DNA of 64,000 nucleotides from Runella defluvii (lineage in GTDB: Bacteria; Bacteroidota; Bacteroidia; Cytophagales; Spirosomataceae). Below, one piece after another: positions 41,427-50,188 of the stretch. Under the pieces are notes generated by a model. The model saw nothing but the letters and a program-made list of their open reading frames with translations, was not told the origin of the DNA and did not search any database. The stretch is from positions 1-64,000 of the forward strand of contig NZ_JACIBY010000013.1 of the NCBI RefSeq assembly GCF_014195535.1. Reading direction: 5' to 3'. Both the position numbers and the translations under genes were made by a program. The stretch's first letter is position 1. Each line of letters begins with the position of its first letter.

Positions 41427-42181
41427 GATTATTTGCCCTAATTGGATTCCCGTTGACTCACTCTTTCTCAAAAAAATATTTTACCGAAAAATTTGAAAAA
41501 GAAGGCATCAGCGGATGCCGCTATGAGTTGTTAGAATTGCCGAATTACCAAGATTTTCCCCAACTCATTGCCGCACATCCCGATTTGGTTGGCCTCAACG
41601 TGACCATTCCGCACAAGCAAAACGTTATTCCTTTTTTGGATGAATTGGACGCGGCCTCTGCGGCGCGGATTGGGGCGGTCAATACCATTAAAATTCTTCC
41701 CAATGGGAAATTAAAAGGGTATAACACCGACTATTACGGTTTTCGGTCGTCGTTGGAGCAATGGCTCGACTCGTTGCAAAGAACGCCTGTCAATCTCAAA
41801 GCATTGGTATTAGGCAACGGAGGTGCTGCTAGGGCGGTTTTTGCAGCTTTGAACGACTTGCAAATTGCGTATCAGGTGGTTTCTCGTCAAAAAACTGAAA
41901 CGACCATCAGCTACGATGACCTTACTGAGGAAGTTATCCACAGTCATTCGTTGATTATCAACACTTCGCCCGTTGGAACTTACCCCAAGGTAGAGGATTG
42001 CCCCGCGATTCCGTATCATTTATTGGGAGAGCAGCACCTTTTGTACGACTTGGTGTATAATCCTGCGGAAACGTTGTTTTTACAAAAAGGAAAAGAACAA
42101 AACGCCCAAACGCACAACGGCCTTCCGATGCTCCATCTACAGGCTGAAAAAGCGTGGGAAATCTGGAATGCAGCACAATAA
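41423..42181 (+). CDS. aroE: Shikimate dehydrogenase
   Basis: The 252-residue enzyme reduces 3-dehydroshikimate to shikimate with NADPH in aromatic amino-acid synthesis. Signatures are FPLTHSFSKKYF (substrate-binding Ser pair), LNVTIPHKQNVIPFLDEL with the catalytic Lys, GAVNTIKI, GYNTDYYGF, and the nucleotide motif VLGNGGAARAVFAAL. The start overlaps the preceding esterase stop by 4 bp, and the next gene starts 14 bp before its stop, so translation is coupled on both sides. Slightly short for the family but complete. Confidence 0.95.
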   Translation: MRLFALIGFPLTHSFSKKYFTEKFEKEGISGCRYELLELPNYQDFPQLIAAHPDLVGLNVTIPHKQNVIPFLDELDAASAARIGAVNTIKILPNGKLKGYNTDYYGFRSSLEQWLDSLQRTPVNLKALVLGNGGAARAVFAALNDLQIAYQVVSRQKTETTISYDDLTEEVIHSHSLIINTSPVGTYPKVEDCPAIPYHLLGEQHLLYDLVYNPAETLFLQKGKEQNAQTHNGLPMLHLQAEKAWEIWNAAQ

Positions 42182-42722
42182 CTATATTTTCACCAGCGAG
42201 CGTCTCGGTTTTCGACAATGGCAGGACAGCGATGTGCCTCGGTTCGTGGCTATGAACCAGGACGCACGTGTGATGAAGTTTTTCCCAAACCTTCTTCCCG
42301 AAAACGAAACCCGCGAGATGGTCGAACGAATGAAAGCGCTCATCGACCAGCGTGGTTATAGTTGGTTTGCGGTGGACGAACTTTCGAGCGGTCAGTTTAT
42401 TGGATTCATTGGCCTCAACCATCCTCGTTTTGAGAGTTTTTTTACACCTTGTTTGGAAATAGGCTGGCGGCTTCATCCCGATTTTTGGCACAAAGGCTAT
42501 GCCACGGAAGGTGGTAATGCCTGTCTTGATTTTGCGTTTAATACCCTCAAAGTAGAAAAAGTATATGCCTTTACGGCTGATACCAACCAGCCTTCTGAGC
42601 AGGTAATGGTTCGACTCGGAATGACGAAGGTAGGTGAGTTTTTACATCCTCTTTTGCCTAATCATCCGTTGAGTAATCATGTATTGTATGTAACTTCGAA
42701 GCGGGTTGTGAGCAACTCTTGA
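42168..42722 (+). CDS. GNAT acetyltransferase, RimJ/RimL-like
   Basis: The 184-residue protein has the N-terminal TSERLGFRQWQDSDVP element and the acetyl-CoA-binding region IGWRLHPDFWHKGYATEGG of the Acetyltransf_3 group. The substrate may be a protein N-terminus or a small amine and cannot be told from sequence. It overlaps aroE by 14 bp. Its last codons (KRVVSNS and the stop) are read from a CGGGTTGTGAGCAACTCTT repeat unit, so the C-terminus appears to have been supplied by a mobile repeat. Confidence 0.85.
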   Translation: MQHNNYIFTSERLGFRQWQDSDVPRFVAMNQDARVMKFFPNLLPENETREMVERMKALIDQRGYSWFAVDELSSGQFIGFIGLNHPRFESFFTPCLEIGWRLHPDFWHKGYATEGGNACLDFAFNTLKVEKVYAFTADTNQPSEQVMVRLGMTKVGEFLHPLLPNHPLSNHVLYVTSKRVVSNS

Positions 42723-42749
42723 TACTTAATCGGGTTATGAGCAACCCTT
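42702..42749. repeat. Two GGGTTGTGAGCAACCC-type repeat units
   Basis: CGGGTTGTGAGCAACTCTT (42702-42720) and CGGGTTATGAGCAACCCTT (42731-42749) are 29 bp apart. They are the reverse complement of the core unit (GTTGCTCACAACCCG) of the tandem block at 47671-48115. The first unit encodes the C-terminus of the acetyltransferase. Confidence 0.7.
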
Positions 42750-42761
42750 AACACTTTTTTT

Positions 42762-43550
42762 ATGATACGTCGCGAATTTCTCCAGCTTTCCGTAGGTCTT
42801 GTAGCGCTTGGTTGCCAACCACCTTCGACCAAGTCTTCCCGTCGATTGCGTTTTGCTGTGGCCTCCGATGGCCATTATGGGCAAGCAAAAACCGATTATA
42901 AAGCCTACCACGAAAACATCATTAAGTACTTTAAGCAAGAACGGGCTGAAAAAGGGCTTGATTTTGTGGTTTTTAACGGAGACTTATTTCACGATAACAT
43001 TCAGTTTTTGCCCGAAGTCAAGCAGTACTTTGACCAATTGGGCTTTCCGTATTACGTTACTCGTGGCAACCACGACCACGTTACACCTGCTCAATGGCGC
43101 GAAACTTGGGGATATGACCTTAATCACAGCGTAGAAATTGGTAAAAATGCGATTATTTTGGCCGATACGTCCAACGAAAAAGGAGAATACCTTTGCCCTG
43201 ATATTCCGTGGATTGACGCTCAATTGGCCAAATTTACCAAAAAAGAACACGTATTTTTGTTCATGCACATTCCTGCCAAGCTTTGGTCTGAGCACGGCAC
43301 AACGTGCCCCGAATTAGAAAAAACGCTGGCTAAATATCCCAATCTCCGAGCCATGTTTCACGGGCATGACCACGCCATCGACATGGGTAAAACGCTTTCA
43401 AAACCTGCCTTTTTCGACGGGCATTTTGGTGGAAACTGGGGCGTTGACTACAAAGGTTACCGCATTGTAGAGGCCCGTAGCAGCAGCAGTTGCTACACGT
43501 TTCAGTGGAATCCCGAGAAACAATTAAAAATCAACGAGCAAGTATTTTAG
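42762..43550 (+). CDS. Tat-type lipoprotein metallophosphoesterase
   Basis: The 262-residue protein begins MIRREFLQLSVGLVALGC, which combines a twin-arginine motif with a lipobox (Cys18). It is probably exported folded and lipid-anchored. The calcineurin-like fold shows its motifs in order: ASDGHYG, FNGDLFHDN, TRGNHDHV, LFMHIP and FHGHDHAID. All five metal-ligand blocks are present. The substrate is unknown. The gene stands alone between repeat units and ispH. Confidence 0.88.
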   Translation: MIRREFLQLSVGLVALGCQPPSTKSSRRLRFAVASDGHYGQAKTDYKAYHENIIKYFKQERAEKGLDFVVFNGDLFHDNIQFLPEVKQYFDQLGFPYYVTRGNHDHVTPAQWRETWGYDLNHSVEIGKNAIILADTSNEKGEYLCPDIPWIDAQLAKFTKKEHVFLFMHIPAKLWSEHGTTCPELEKTLAKYPNLRAMFHGHDHAIDMGKTLSKPAFFDGHFGGNWGVDYKGYRIVEARSSSSCYTFQWNPEKQLKINEQVF

Positions 43551-43600
43551 ATTTTGTCGAAACAAAGTGGGAAGGTAGCGTGTTATAAAAACGTTCGTCG

Positions 43601-43608
43601 TACCTTTG
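43601..43608 (+). promoter_or_regulatory. -7 box TACCTTTG upstream of ispH
   Basis: TACCTTTG matches TAnnTTTG and ends 56 nt upstream of the ispH ATG. The -33 position holds TTA rather than TTG. Confidence 0.5.
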
Positions 43609-43664
43609 CAGCGACGGTCTAAGCAACCCATTTTTTTATCCACGTCTAATTCTGCTCCAACAGC

Positions 43665-44891
43665 ATGAAGACTTTCCAAATACCCGAATTTTATCGTAGT
43701 CGGATTATCACTCCTATCAAAGAGCTACGTCGCAAAAACGACAAGTTGAAGCGCGATTTGTCGCCGACCGTGCTGGATTTCGGGTCGGTGAAGTTTCTCA
43801 TTGCGCGGCATTTTGGGTTTTGCTACGGCGTCGAAAACGCCATCGAAATCGCCTACCGGGCCATCGAAGAAAATCCTGATAAGCGTATCTTTTTGTTGAG
43901 CGAAATGATTCATAATCCTGACGTTAATCGGGATTTATTGGAACGTGGCGTGCGTTTTTTGATGGAAACCACTGGCCGTCAAATCATTCCTTGGGAAGAA
44001 TTAAAGTCGGACGACATCGTTGTTGTTCCTGCTTTTGGAACGACCATCGAAATCCAAAATCGCTTGCAACTTCTTGGCATCGACGCCTACAAATACGATA
44101 CTACTTGCCCGTTTGTGGAAAAAGTGTGGAACCGCGCCGCCCAAATCGGTCAGAAAAATTATACGATTGTCGTACACGGAAAACCGTTACACGAAGAAAC
44201 GCGGGCTACGTTTTCGCATAGTAAAGAGGATGCTCCCACGGTTATTGTTAAAAACCAAAAACAAGCCGAACGCCTGGCCCGTTACATTACGGGAGAGGCC
44301 AATAAAGAAGAATTTTTTGAGGAGTTTAGTGGGCAATATTCCGTAGGTTTTGACCCAGAACAAGATTTGCAACGCATTGGAGTTGTCAACCAAACAACGA
44401 TGCTCGCTTCGGATACGCAGGGAATTGCGGATTATCTTAAGCAGGTAATGATAAAACATTTCGACCTTGCCCCGCACGAAGTAGAAAGTCGTTTTGCCAA
44501 CACGCGCGATACCCTTTGCTACGCCACCAACGACAATCAAGATGCGACCTACGCTTTGTTGAAAGAACAAGCTGATTTTGTGTTGATTGCAGGCGGCTAT
44601 AATAGCTCCAATACTTCCCACATTGTAGAACTTTGTGAGACCAAATTTCCAACGTATTTTATTGAGTCGGCCAACAAAATTTTGGATCGCAACCTCATCA
44701 AACACTACGACTTACACCGAAAGAAAGAAAAAGTCACCGAAAACTTCATTCCAGATAAAGATTCGGTGACTGTCATGCTCACTTGCGGGGCGTCTTGCCC
44801 TGATGCCATCATTGAAGGCGTCTTGACGCGGGTGTTGTCCTTTTTTCCCGATGCCCGTTCGTTGGACGAAGTAATGGGAGAGGTGTTGTAA
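43665..44891 (+). CDS. ispH: 4-hydroxy-3-methylbut-2-enyl diphosphate reductase (long form)
   Basis: This is the last enzyme of the MEP isoprenoid pathway, a 4Fe-4S protein making IPP and DMAPP. The three cluster cysteines are visible as C53 in FGFCYGVENA, C148 in TTCPFVEKVW and C378 in CGASCPDAIIEGV. At 408 residues it is about 100 longer than E. coli IspH. The N-terminal extension and inserts resemble the long form I recall from cyanobacteria and some Bacteroidota. It is convergent with the phosphoesterase gene, 15 bp away. Confidence 0.94.
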   Translation: MKTFQIPEFYRSRIITPIKELRRKNDKLKRDLSPTVLDFGSVKFLIARHFGFCYGVENAIEIAYRAIEENPDKRIFLLSEMIHNPDVNRDLLERGVRFLMETTGRQIIPWEELKSDDIVVVPAFGTTIEIQNRLQLLGIDAYKYDTTCPFVEKVWNRAAQIGQKNYTIVVHGKPLHEETRATFSHSKEDAPTVIVKNQKQAERLARYITGEANKEEFFEEFSGQYSVGFDPEQDLQRIGVVNQTTMLASDTQGIADYLKQVMIKHFDLAPHEVESRFANTRDTLCYATNDNQDATYALLKEQADFVLIAGGYNSSNTSHIVELCETKFPTYFIESANKILDRNLIKHYDLHRKKEKVTENFIPDKDSVTVMLTCGASCPDAIIEGVLTRVLSFFPDARSLDEVMGEVL

Positions 44892-44906
44892 GGTCGAACA
44901 AAAACA

Positions 44907-46472
44907 TTACGGTTTTTCTACCCGAAACGTTTTTGTTTGGGTAAACGTCCGCCCAAACATGTCTTTGGCACGAACTTCAATCGTGTGCGTACCTTCTACT
45001 TTGGTATTTGGAAATGCCACCGACCACAAGTGCGTTGACTTGACGGGATTGCTTGGCCGACGTCCTGGCATCAACTTCTCCGAGGCATCCCAGCGGTAAA
45101 GAGCCGCCACATAGCGAGGGTCGGCTTCCCGTGTGTAGGTCATGGGTTTCCAATCGCCGTTATCGAGGCGGTATTCAACCACATCTTTTTCACTTCCCAT
45201 AAAAAAGTTGGCATACACTTTGGCCGCCGTTCCACGGTCAGACGGAATGACGTTTGGCGCATAAATATCAATCTGATAATCGCTAGGTTTGCCCACCACT
45301 TTGTAGTCGATGGTATATTGATTGCCGTTGAAATTTAGGAAAACGTAGCCCTTGGGTGTGCCATCGCGCATGGTAGAAGCAGGGACGCCCTGGTCATTTT
45401 TTTCGCCCGAATACCAGTCGCCCGAGGTTGTGCCAACGTTAAATTCATAGAAAGGTTTAGCGCCTTGCCATCCCTCTTTTGCACCGAAAAAGTTTTGTTG
45501 CTGGAAGTGCGTGTGGGCCGAAAGTGCGAGTGTATTGGGATAGTCTTTGAGGATAGAAAAAAGACGTTGGCGGTCTTCCAAACGAAACGATTCTCCCTCT
45601 AATTCCAAAGGAATATGGAATGCTAAAACCACCAAATTTTCTTTAGGAACAAACTTGAGGTCATTTTCTACAAAATCGAGCTGGTCTTTGCGGAAGCCAC
45701 CCCAATAGCCCTTGCCGTCGCGCGGGTCAGGATAGAGGATGTCGTCAAGCACGATAAAATGGACTTTGCCGTAATTGAACGAATAATTGACGGGGCCTAA
45801 ATGCGATTGAAACGCCTCGTTGGCATGTTCGTCTTGGGTCACGTCGTAGTTCATGTCGTGGTTGCCTGTAAGATTATACCACGGAAGTCCCACTTTTCGA
45901 ATCGTTTCTTTGTACGCTTGGTGAAGGTCGAGGTTGTCGCCCACCAAATCGCCCAGACTCAACCCAAAAGCGACCTCTTTGATGCCTGCTACCTCTTGGA
46001 CAACCCCTTTTTCAAAGTGTTTTATTTCGTCTAAAGTATAGGGTTGTGGGTCACCAAAAATGAGGGCTTTGAAGTTATCGGCTTCGGGAGAGGCCGTCAA
46101 GGCAAAATCCAATGAAGCAGGAAGTGCACCCGTTGGTGCTGCTCCTTTGTACTTCAATTCGGGTGCACCTTTGGGTTTGTGCAAATAGTAAGATTTGGGG
46201 AGGTTGTTTTCGTCCAAGGCTACTTTATAACCTGTGGGTTTGATGACAAAGAAGATATTATCGTCGCCAACGGGCAACTGATATTCACCCTTTGCGTTGG
46301 TAAGCACCACGTCTGTACCGTTGGAAACGGCAACGTTGGCAATGCCTTTTTCTTTTTTGTCTTTCTTAAAATTGCCATTTAGGTCTTCGTAAACAATTCC
46401 TTTGGCAACATTTTGGGCCGTAGCCGTGCCGAGCAGGAACGTGGATAAGAGCAGGAGTGTAAATTTGTTCAT
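44907..46472 (-). CDS. Exported calcineurin-like phosphoesterase with N- and C-terminal beta domains
   Basis: The 521-residue protein has a signal peptide (about 1-19) and a prealbumin-like N-terminal domain (about 22-110; GIVYEDLNGNFKKDKKEKGI and NAKGEYQLPVGDDN), as in MetallophosN. The phosphoesterase core (about 135-370) has IFGDPQPY, SLGDLVGDN, LTGNHDMNY and ALSAHTHFQQ. A MetallophosC-type domain ends the protein. It is likely periplasmic or surface-exposed. It is unrelated in architecture to the lipoprotein phosphoesterase 1.4 kb away. Substrate unknown. Confidence 0.9.
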   Translation of the reverse strand: MNKFTLLLLSTFLLGTATAQNVAKGIVYEDLNGNFKKDKKEKGIANVAVSNGTDVVLTNAKGEYQLPVGDDNIFFVIKPTGYKVALDENNLPKSYYLHKPKGAPELKYKGAAPTGALPASLDFALTASPEADNFKALIFGDPQPYTLDEIKHFEKGVVQEVAGIKEVAFGLSLGDLVGDNLDLHQAYKETIRKVGLPWYNLTGNHDMNYDVTQDEHANEAFQSHLGPVNYSFNYGKVHFIVLDDILYPDPRDGKGYWGGFRKDQLDFVENDLKFVPKENLVVLAFHIPLELEGESFRLEDRQRLFSILKDYPNTLALSAHTHFQQQNFFGAKEGWQGAKPFYEFNVGTTSGDWYSGEKNDQGVPASTMRDGTPKGYVFLNFNGNQYTIDYKVVGKPSDYQIDIYAPNVIPSDRGTAAKVYANFFMGSEKDVVEYRLDNGDWKPMTYTREADPRYVAALYRWDASEKLMPGRRPSNPVKSTHLWSVAFPNTKVEGTHTIEVRAKDMFGRTFTQTKTFRVEKP

Positions 46473-46571
46473 AGGGGAGAGGTTTGATTGAAACGGGGAT
46501 AATTAACTGCAAAAGAACAATTGGTATGTTAACTCATGATGAAGGCAGGATTATTATACGCGCTAACCCAT

Positions 46572-46601
46572 AAAAAAAGGCAGCTTTTGAGGGCTGCCTT
46601 G
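46572..46601 (-). terminator. Rho-independent terminator after the outer-membrane barrel gene
   Basis: On the minus strand AAGGCAGCC pairs with GGCTGCCTT or nearly so and is followed by a run of seven T. It lies about 20 bp after the stop of the gene at 46620-47600. Confidence 0.8.
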
Positions 46602-46619
46602 GGGTTTCGCGCGGAAGGT

Positions 46620-47600
46620 TTACCAGTTGATACCTGACTCTCCAAATCCTAACTTCCTAGTAAACTGCGACGAAAGCTTTGACTTACTTGAGATATAACG
46701 CACACTGGCTCCAATGAAGGGGGCAATGTTTGGGTTCTGAGTTCCGAGGTTTTCGCGAGCGGCATTGAAGGTGCGGATTTGGCGGAAGGTGCCCAAACCA
46801 GCCTCTAACGACACATTGAAAACGGTAAATAAGTGTGCATTGGCGGCAACCGAAAATTTCACCTGCTGGTAATTGCTCCGTCGGAGCATTTTTTCTACAC
46901 TGGTTACTTGTTGAAAACCACCACTATAACCGTCGAATGCTCCAATCATGTCGAAGTTTAGCCATTCATTGAAACGGTAGTTGACATCAGCACGAAACGG
47001 CAACAACGCCGACACGCGCCATTGTTTGTTGATGCGTTTATTAATACCGAAAACGGGTACAAAGCGAATTTTTTGGTTATAAATCAGCACCGTTCCGTAA
47101 GCGATTTGGGTATGGATTCCTAAAATTCGCATCCGCGCCCCTCCGCCCCAAAAGAAAGGCTGAGGTGTAAAAAACGTCTCGTTTGACTCCGTTAGTCCCA
47201 GACCACCGCCATAAATCCACAGGCGGTCGCGGAGGCTGGCTTGAAGCATCAACACACCCGCAGAAAACGTTTTGTAGCCATTGTCGGGCGTGATGGTACT
47301 GTTGATACTTGGGTTGATTTGTGACGCATTGGCCAACATCAAAAAGTGACGGGCGCGTAAGTCCAGTTTTTTACGAAGACTAAATGCCACATCCACTTCG
47401 CTGCGGAGTGGAATGATGGCATTGAACGACGTTCTAGTAAGCCCAAAACGTTGATTGTTTCCCATATTGGCATCGGCCATCATATCGGCGCGAAGCGTAG
47501 CATTGGGGTAAAAAAGACGACTCAAAGCAAAGTGCTGGGCGCGAGCGTGGGGAAAAATGAAAATCAAGAAAAAAGGAACGCACAAACGCAGTCTGGTCAT
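46620..47600 (-). CDS. Outer-membrane beta-barrel protein, function unknown
   Basis: From the ATG at 47600 the product has 326 residues with a signal peptide ending HARAQ. The rest alternates short amphipathic strands rich in aromatic and Gly residues (for example LWIYGGGLGLTESNETFF, FGINKRINKQWRVSALLPF), typical of a 10- to 14-strand barrel. It resembles the DUF6268-type barrels I recall from Bacteroidota, but I cannot confirm this. The longer frame from 47639 lacks a signal at its N-terminus. It is a single-gene unit with its own terminator. Confidence 0.7.
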   Translation of the reverse strand: MTRLRLCVPFFLIFIFPHARAQHFALSRLFYPNATLRADMMADANMGNNQRFGLTRTSFNAIIPLRSEVDVAFSLRKKLDLRARHFLMLANASQINPSINSTITPDNGYKTFSAGVLMLQASLRDRLWIYGGGLGLTESNETFFTPQPFFWGGGARMRILGIHTQIAYGTVLIYNQKIRFVPVFGINKRINKQWRVSALLPFRADVNYRFNEWLNFDMIGAFDGYSGGFQQVTSVEKMLRRSNYQQVKFSVAANAHLFTVFNVSLEAGLGTFRQIRTFNAARENLGTQNPNIAPFIGASVRYISSKSKLSSQFTRKLGFGESGINW

Positions 47601-47670
47601 AAAAATGTCATTTGGTGGAATTAACGTGTAAAAATGCACGATATTGCAAAAAAACTCAATTTAGGCAAAT

Positions 47671-48115
47671 GTGAGGAGGGTTGCTAACGTGAGGAGGGTT
47701 GCTCACAACCCGACCGATTTGGAATGTCGAGTGCAGAGGGTAGAATGTCGAATGTGAGGAGGGGGGGTAATGTGAGGAGGGCTGCTAACGTGTGGAGGGT
47801 TGCTCACAACCCGACCGATTTGGAATGTCGAGTGCAGAGTGTAGAATGTCGAATGTGAGGAGGGGCGTTAATGTGTGGAGGGTTGCTAACGTGAGGAGGG
47901 TTGCTCACAACCCGACCGATTTGGAATGTCGAGTTTAGAGTGCAGAATGTCGAATGTGGGAAGGGGGGGGAATGTGAGGAGGGTTGCTCACAACCCGACC
48001 GATTTGGAATGTCGAGTGTAGAATGTCGAATGGGAGGAGGGGTGTTAATGTGAGGAGGGTTGCTAACGTGTGGAGGGTTGCTTACAACCCGACCGAATAT
48101 GGGGCTCGCAACCCG
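47671..48115. repeat. Imperfect tandem repeat block with internal hairpins (five units)
   Basis: The motif GTTGCTCACAACCCGACCG occurs at about 47700, 47801, 47902 and 47985, and in a variant form at 48079, giving periods near 101, 101, 83 and 94 bp. Each unit also carries GGAATGTCGAG, GTAGAATGTCGAATG and GTGAGGAGGG pieces. GGGTTG-CTCA-CAACCC in each unit forms a hairpin. There is no open frame across the block. It fills most of the gap (47601-48196) between a minus-strand barrel gene and a plus-strand SDR gene; nothing else is visible there. Confidence 0.85.
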
Positions 48116-48196
48116 ATGAGTAAAAACAAGAAATAGATACTTCCTATCGTCAGCATGACAGGGAATTCTAAAGAAAAAACAGGAAACCGAATATAA

Positions 48197-49006
48197 ATGA
48201 ACCTAACCAATAAAGTTGTTTGGATAACGGGGGCTTCGTCGGGAATTGGCGAGGCTTTGGCCCATGAATTTGCCAAAGAAGGTGCCAAACTAGTGCTTTC
48301 AGCACGGCGTCTCGAAGAACTGGAGCGCGTCAAACGAGAATTATCTTTGCCAGAAAACGCGGTGATGACACTGCCGATTGACATGCTTCGCCCCGAAGAA
48401 TTTGCGGCTAAAACTCAGAGCGTATTGGCGCATTTTGGTCGTATCGACGTGCTGGTACCCAACGCAGGAGTAAGTCAGCGCGAAAAGTTTTTGGACATTG
48501 CCCCTGCTGATTTTAAGCGATTGATGGATACCAATTTTACGAACCTTGTCCTGCTCACGCGCGAAGTCCTGCCGCATTTGTTGGCACAAAAATCGGGAGG
48601 AATACTGGTAACAAGCAGCGTAAGTGGCAAAATTGGTACGTCATTTCGCACGTTTTACAGTGCTTCCAAACACGCCATTCAAGGTTTTTTTGATTCGTTG
48701 CGCGGGGAAGTATGGCAAGAAGGAGTGCAGGTGACGATTGTGTGTCCTGGCTATATCAAAACCAATATTTCGTACAATGCCATTGGAAAAGACGGAAAAC
48801 CCTTTGGCAAGATGGACGAAAACCAAGCCAAAGGGATTCCAGCCGATGTGTGTGCGCGTAAAATGATCGCAGCCTTCAAAGCAGGAAAGCGTGAGGTTGT
48901 TATTGCAGGTTTTATGGAAACCCTTGGCACGTACCTCAAGCGTTTTGCGCCAGCGTTGTTGTGGCAGTTTACCAAAAATTACAGTATCAAATCCGTTGAC
49001 CAATAG
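48197..49006 (+). CDS. Classical SDR oxidoreductase
   Basis: The 269-residue enzyme has the cofactor motif TGASSGIGEALAHEF near residue 12, PNAGVS, and the catalytic YSASKHAIQGF (Y-x3-K). The pattern PGYIKTNISYNAIGKDGKP resembles the DHRS7/retinol-type subgroup. Its substrate is unknown. It is convergent with the esterase gene (4 bp between stops) and preceded by the tandem repeat block. Confidence 0.85.
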   Translation: MNLTNKVVWITGASSGIGEALAHEFAKEGAKLVLSARRLEELERVKRELSLPENAVMTLPIDMLRPEEFAAKTQSVLAHFGRIDVLVPNAGVSQREKFLDIAPADFKRLMDTNFTNLVLLTREVLPHLLAQKSGGILVTSSVSGKIGTSFRTFYSASKHAIQGFFDSLRGEVWQEGVQVTIVCPGYIKTNISYNAIGKDGKPFGKMDENQAKGIPADVCARKMIAAFKAGKREVVIAGFMETLGTYLKRFAPALLWQFTKNYSIKSVDQ

Positions 49007-49010
49007 TTGA

Positions 49011-50168
49011 TTACCAATTGAGCAAGGCTGTTACGGCGTCATCGCCGATGGCCGCATTGCTAGGGCGTGGGTGGTCGGCGTTGAATACTTCCAACAGCTT
49101 ACGGTCGAGCAGTTGCGCATTACTTTCGTCGATATTGCCATCGGCCTTGGTCACTTTCGAAATATCTAAACGTAGGTGTTTAGCCAAAAAACGATAGGCT
49201 GCGGCTCTTTTTGAAGGGCCGTAGTCGTGTTTTTCGGTGGGTAAGTGGACGTTTTCTACCAAATTAGCTTTTCCGTATAAGCTATAAATCTTCTGCAAAT
49301 GCGGGTATTCCACCTCAGGATTGTGCTTGGTCCAGTCGGCACCATCCGAAACGATAAGCAAGGGTCGAGGTGCAGCAAGAGCTGCAATTTCTACGTTATT
49401 GGTCTGAAAATCTCCTTTTTTATGAACAGGCATGCCACTTTCGCAGGTACATCCGCCAAAAAAGTGCGCCGAAACCATCACGACAGGAACGGCCACTTTT
49501 ACGCGCGGGTCGAGGGCGGTAAGCATGAAGGTTTGAGTACCTCCGCCTGATTCACCTGTCACACCTACCCGATTTTTATCGATACCAGGTTGGTCTAGCA
49601 AAAAATCCAATGCCCGAATGCTATTCAAGGCTTGCAGTTTAAACGCTTTGGGAAGTTTGTGTTGGCATTGTTGGGCGTCGCTGTACCCCAGCATGTCAAA
49701 CGCAAAAACAACGGCACCCATGCGGGCCAGGTTGGCACAACGAAACTGCATTGCCTCCAAAAAACGAGCATCGGCGTTTTGGGTATGTCCGTGTGGACAA
49801 AGTACGGCCGCAAATGGCCCTTTTTGCTGGAGGGGGCGGTACAAATTTCCCGTTACATAATAGCCCTCTACGCTCTCAAAAGCCACATTTTCAACGCTGT
49901 ATCCGTTTAGCTCTCGTCGGCTGTGGACAATAGGTTTAGATGTTGGGCGGGGTGGAAGGTTGTTGAGTTCACCTCCTTCCAAAATGCGATTACGGATTTG
50001 GGCAGCGCGGTTTTCCCATTCTTTTTTGGAAGAAGGAACGTGTTTTTCTAAAAATTCTTTGCCCTGTGCTTCGGTAAAATAGCCACCCTGACATAATTCT
50101 GGGGTTGTTTGACCAAAGGCTAACTGACAACTCATGCCAACAATGAGAAAAGATAAAAGACGGTTCAT
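49011..50168 (-). CDS. Exported alpha/beta-hydrolase, acetyl-xylan-esterase-like
   Basis: The 385-residue protein has a signal peptide (about 1-20). Its alpha/beta-hydrolase core has CPHGHTQN (oxyanion region) and the nucleophile elbow GVTGESGGGTQ with S207. The acid in LIVSDGADWT and a late His in TEKHDYGPSKR complete a likely triad. It resembles the acetyl-xylan-esterase / dienelactone-hydrolase-like group in Bacteroidota. A role in deacetylating plant polysaccharide is inferred from the family only. It lies 20 bp downstream of cobA on the same strand. Confidence 0.8.
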   Translation of the reverse strand: MNRLLSFLIVGMSCQLAFGQTTPELCQGGYFTEAQGKEFLEKHVPSSKKEWENRAAQIRNRILEGGELNNLPPRPTSKPIVHSRRELNGYSVENVAFESVEGYYVTGNLYRPLQQKGPFAAVLCPHGHTQNADARFLEAMQFRCANLARMGAVVFAFDMLGYSDAQQCQHKLPKAFKLQALNSIRALDFLLDQPGIDKNRVGVTGESGGGTQTFMLTALDPRVKVAVPVVMVSAHFFGGCTCESGMPVHKKGDFQTNNVEIAALAAPRPLLIVSDGADWTKHNPEVEYPHLQKIYSLYGKANLVENVHLPTEKHDYGPSKRAAAYRFLAKHLRLDISKVTKADGNIDESNAQLLDRKLLEVFNADHPRPSNAAIGDDAVTALLNW

Positions 50169-50188
50169 GGTGATGGGAAGGATTGGTT

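Noticed and set aside
42762-46472. The two metallophosphoesterases flanking ispH as a functional unit
   Set aside because: They differ in architecture, strand and export signal, and nothing links them beyond proximity.
47671-48115. Repeat block considered as a CRISPR array
   Set aside because: Units are 83-101 bp, imperfect and without unique spacers of constant length, and no cas genes are present.
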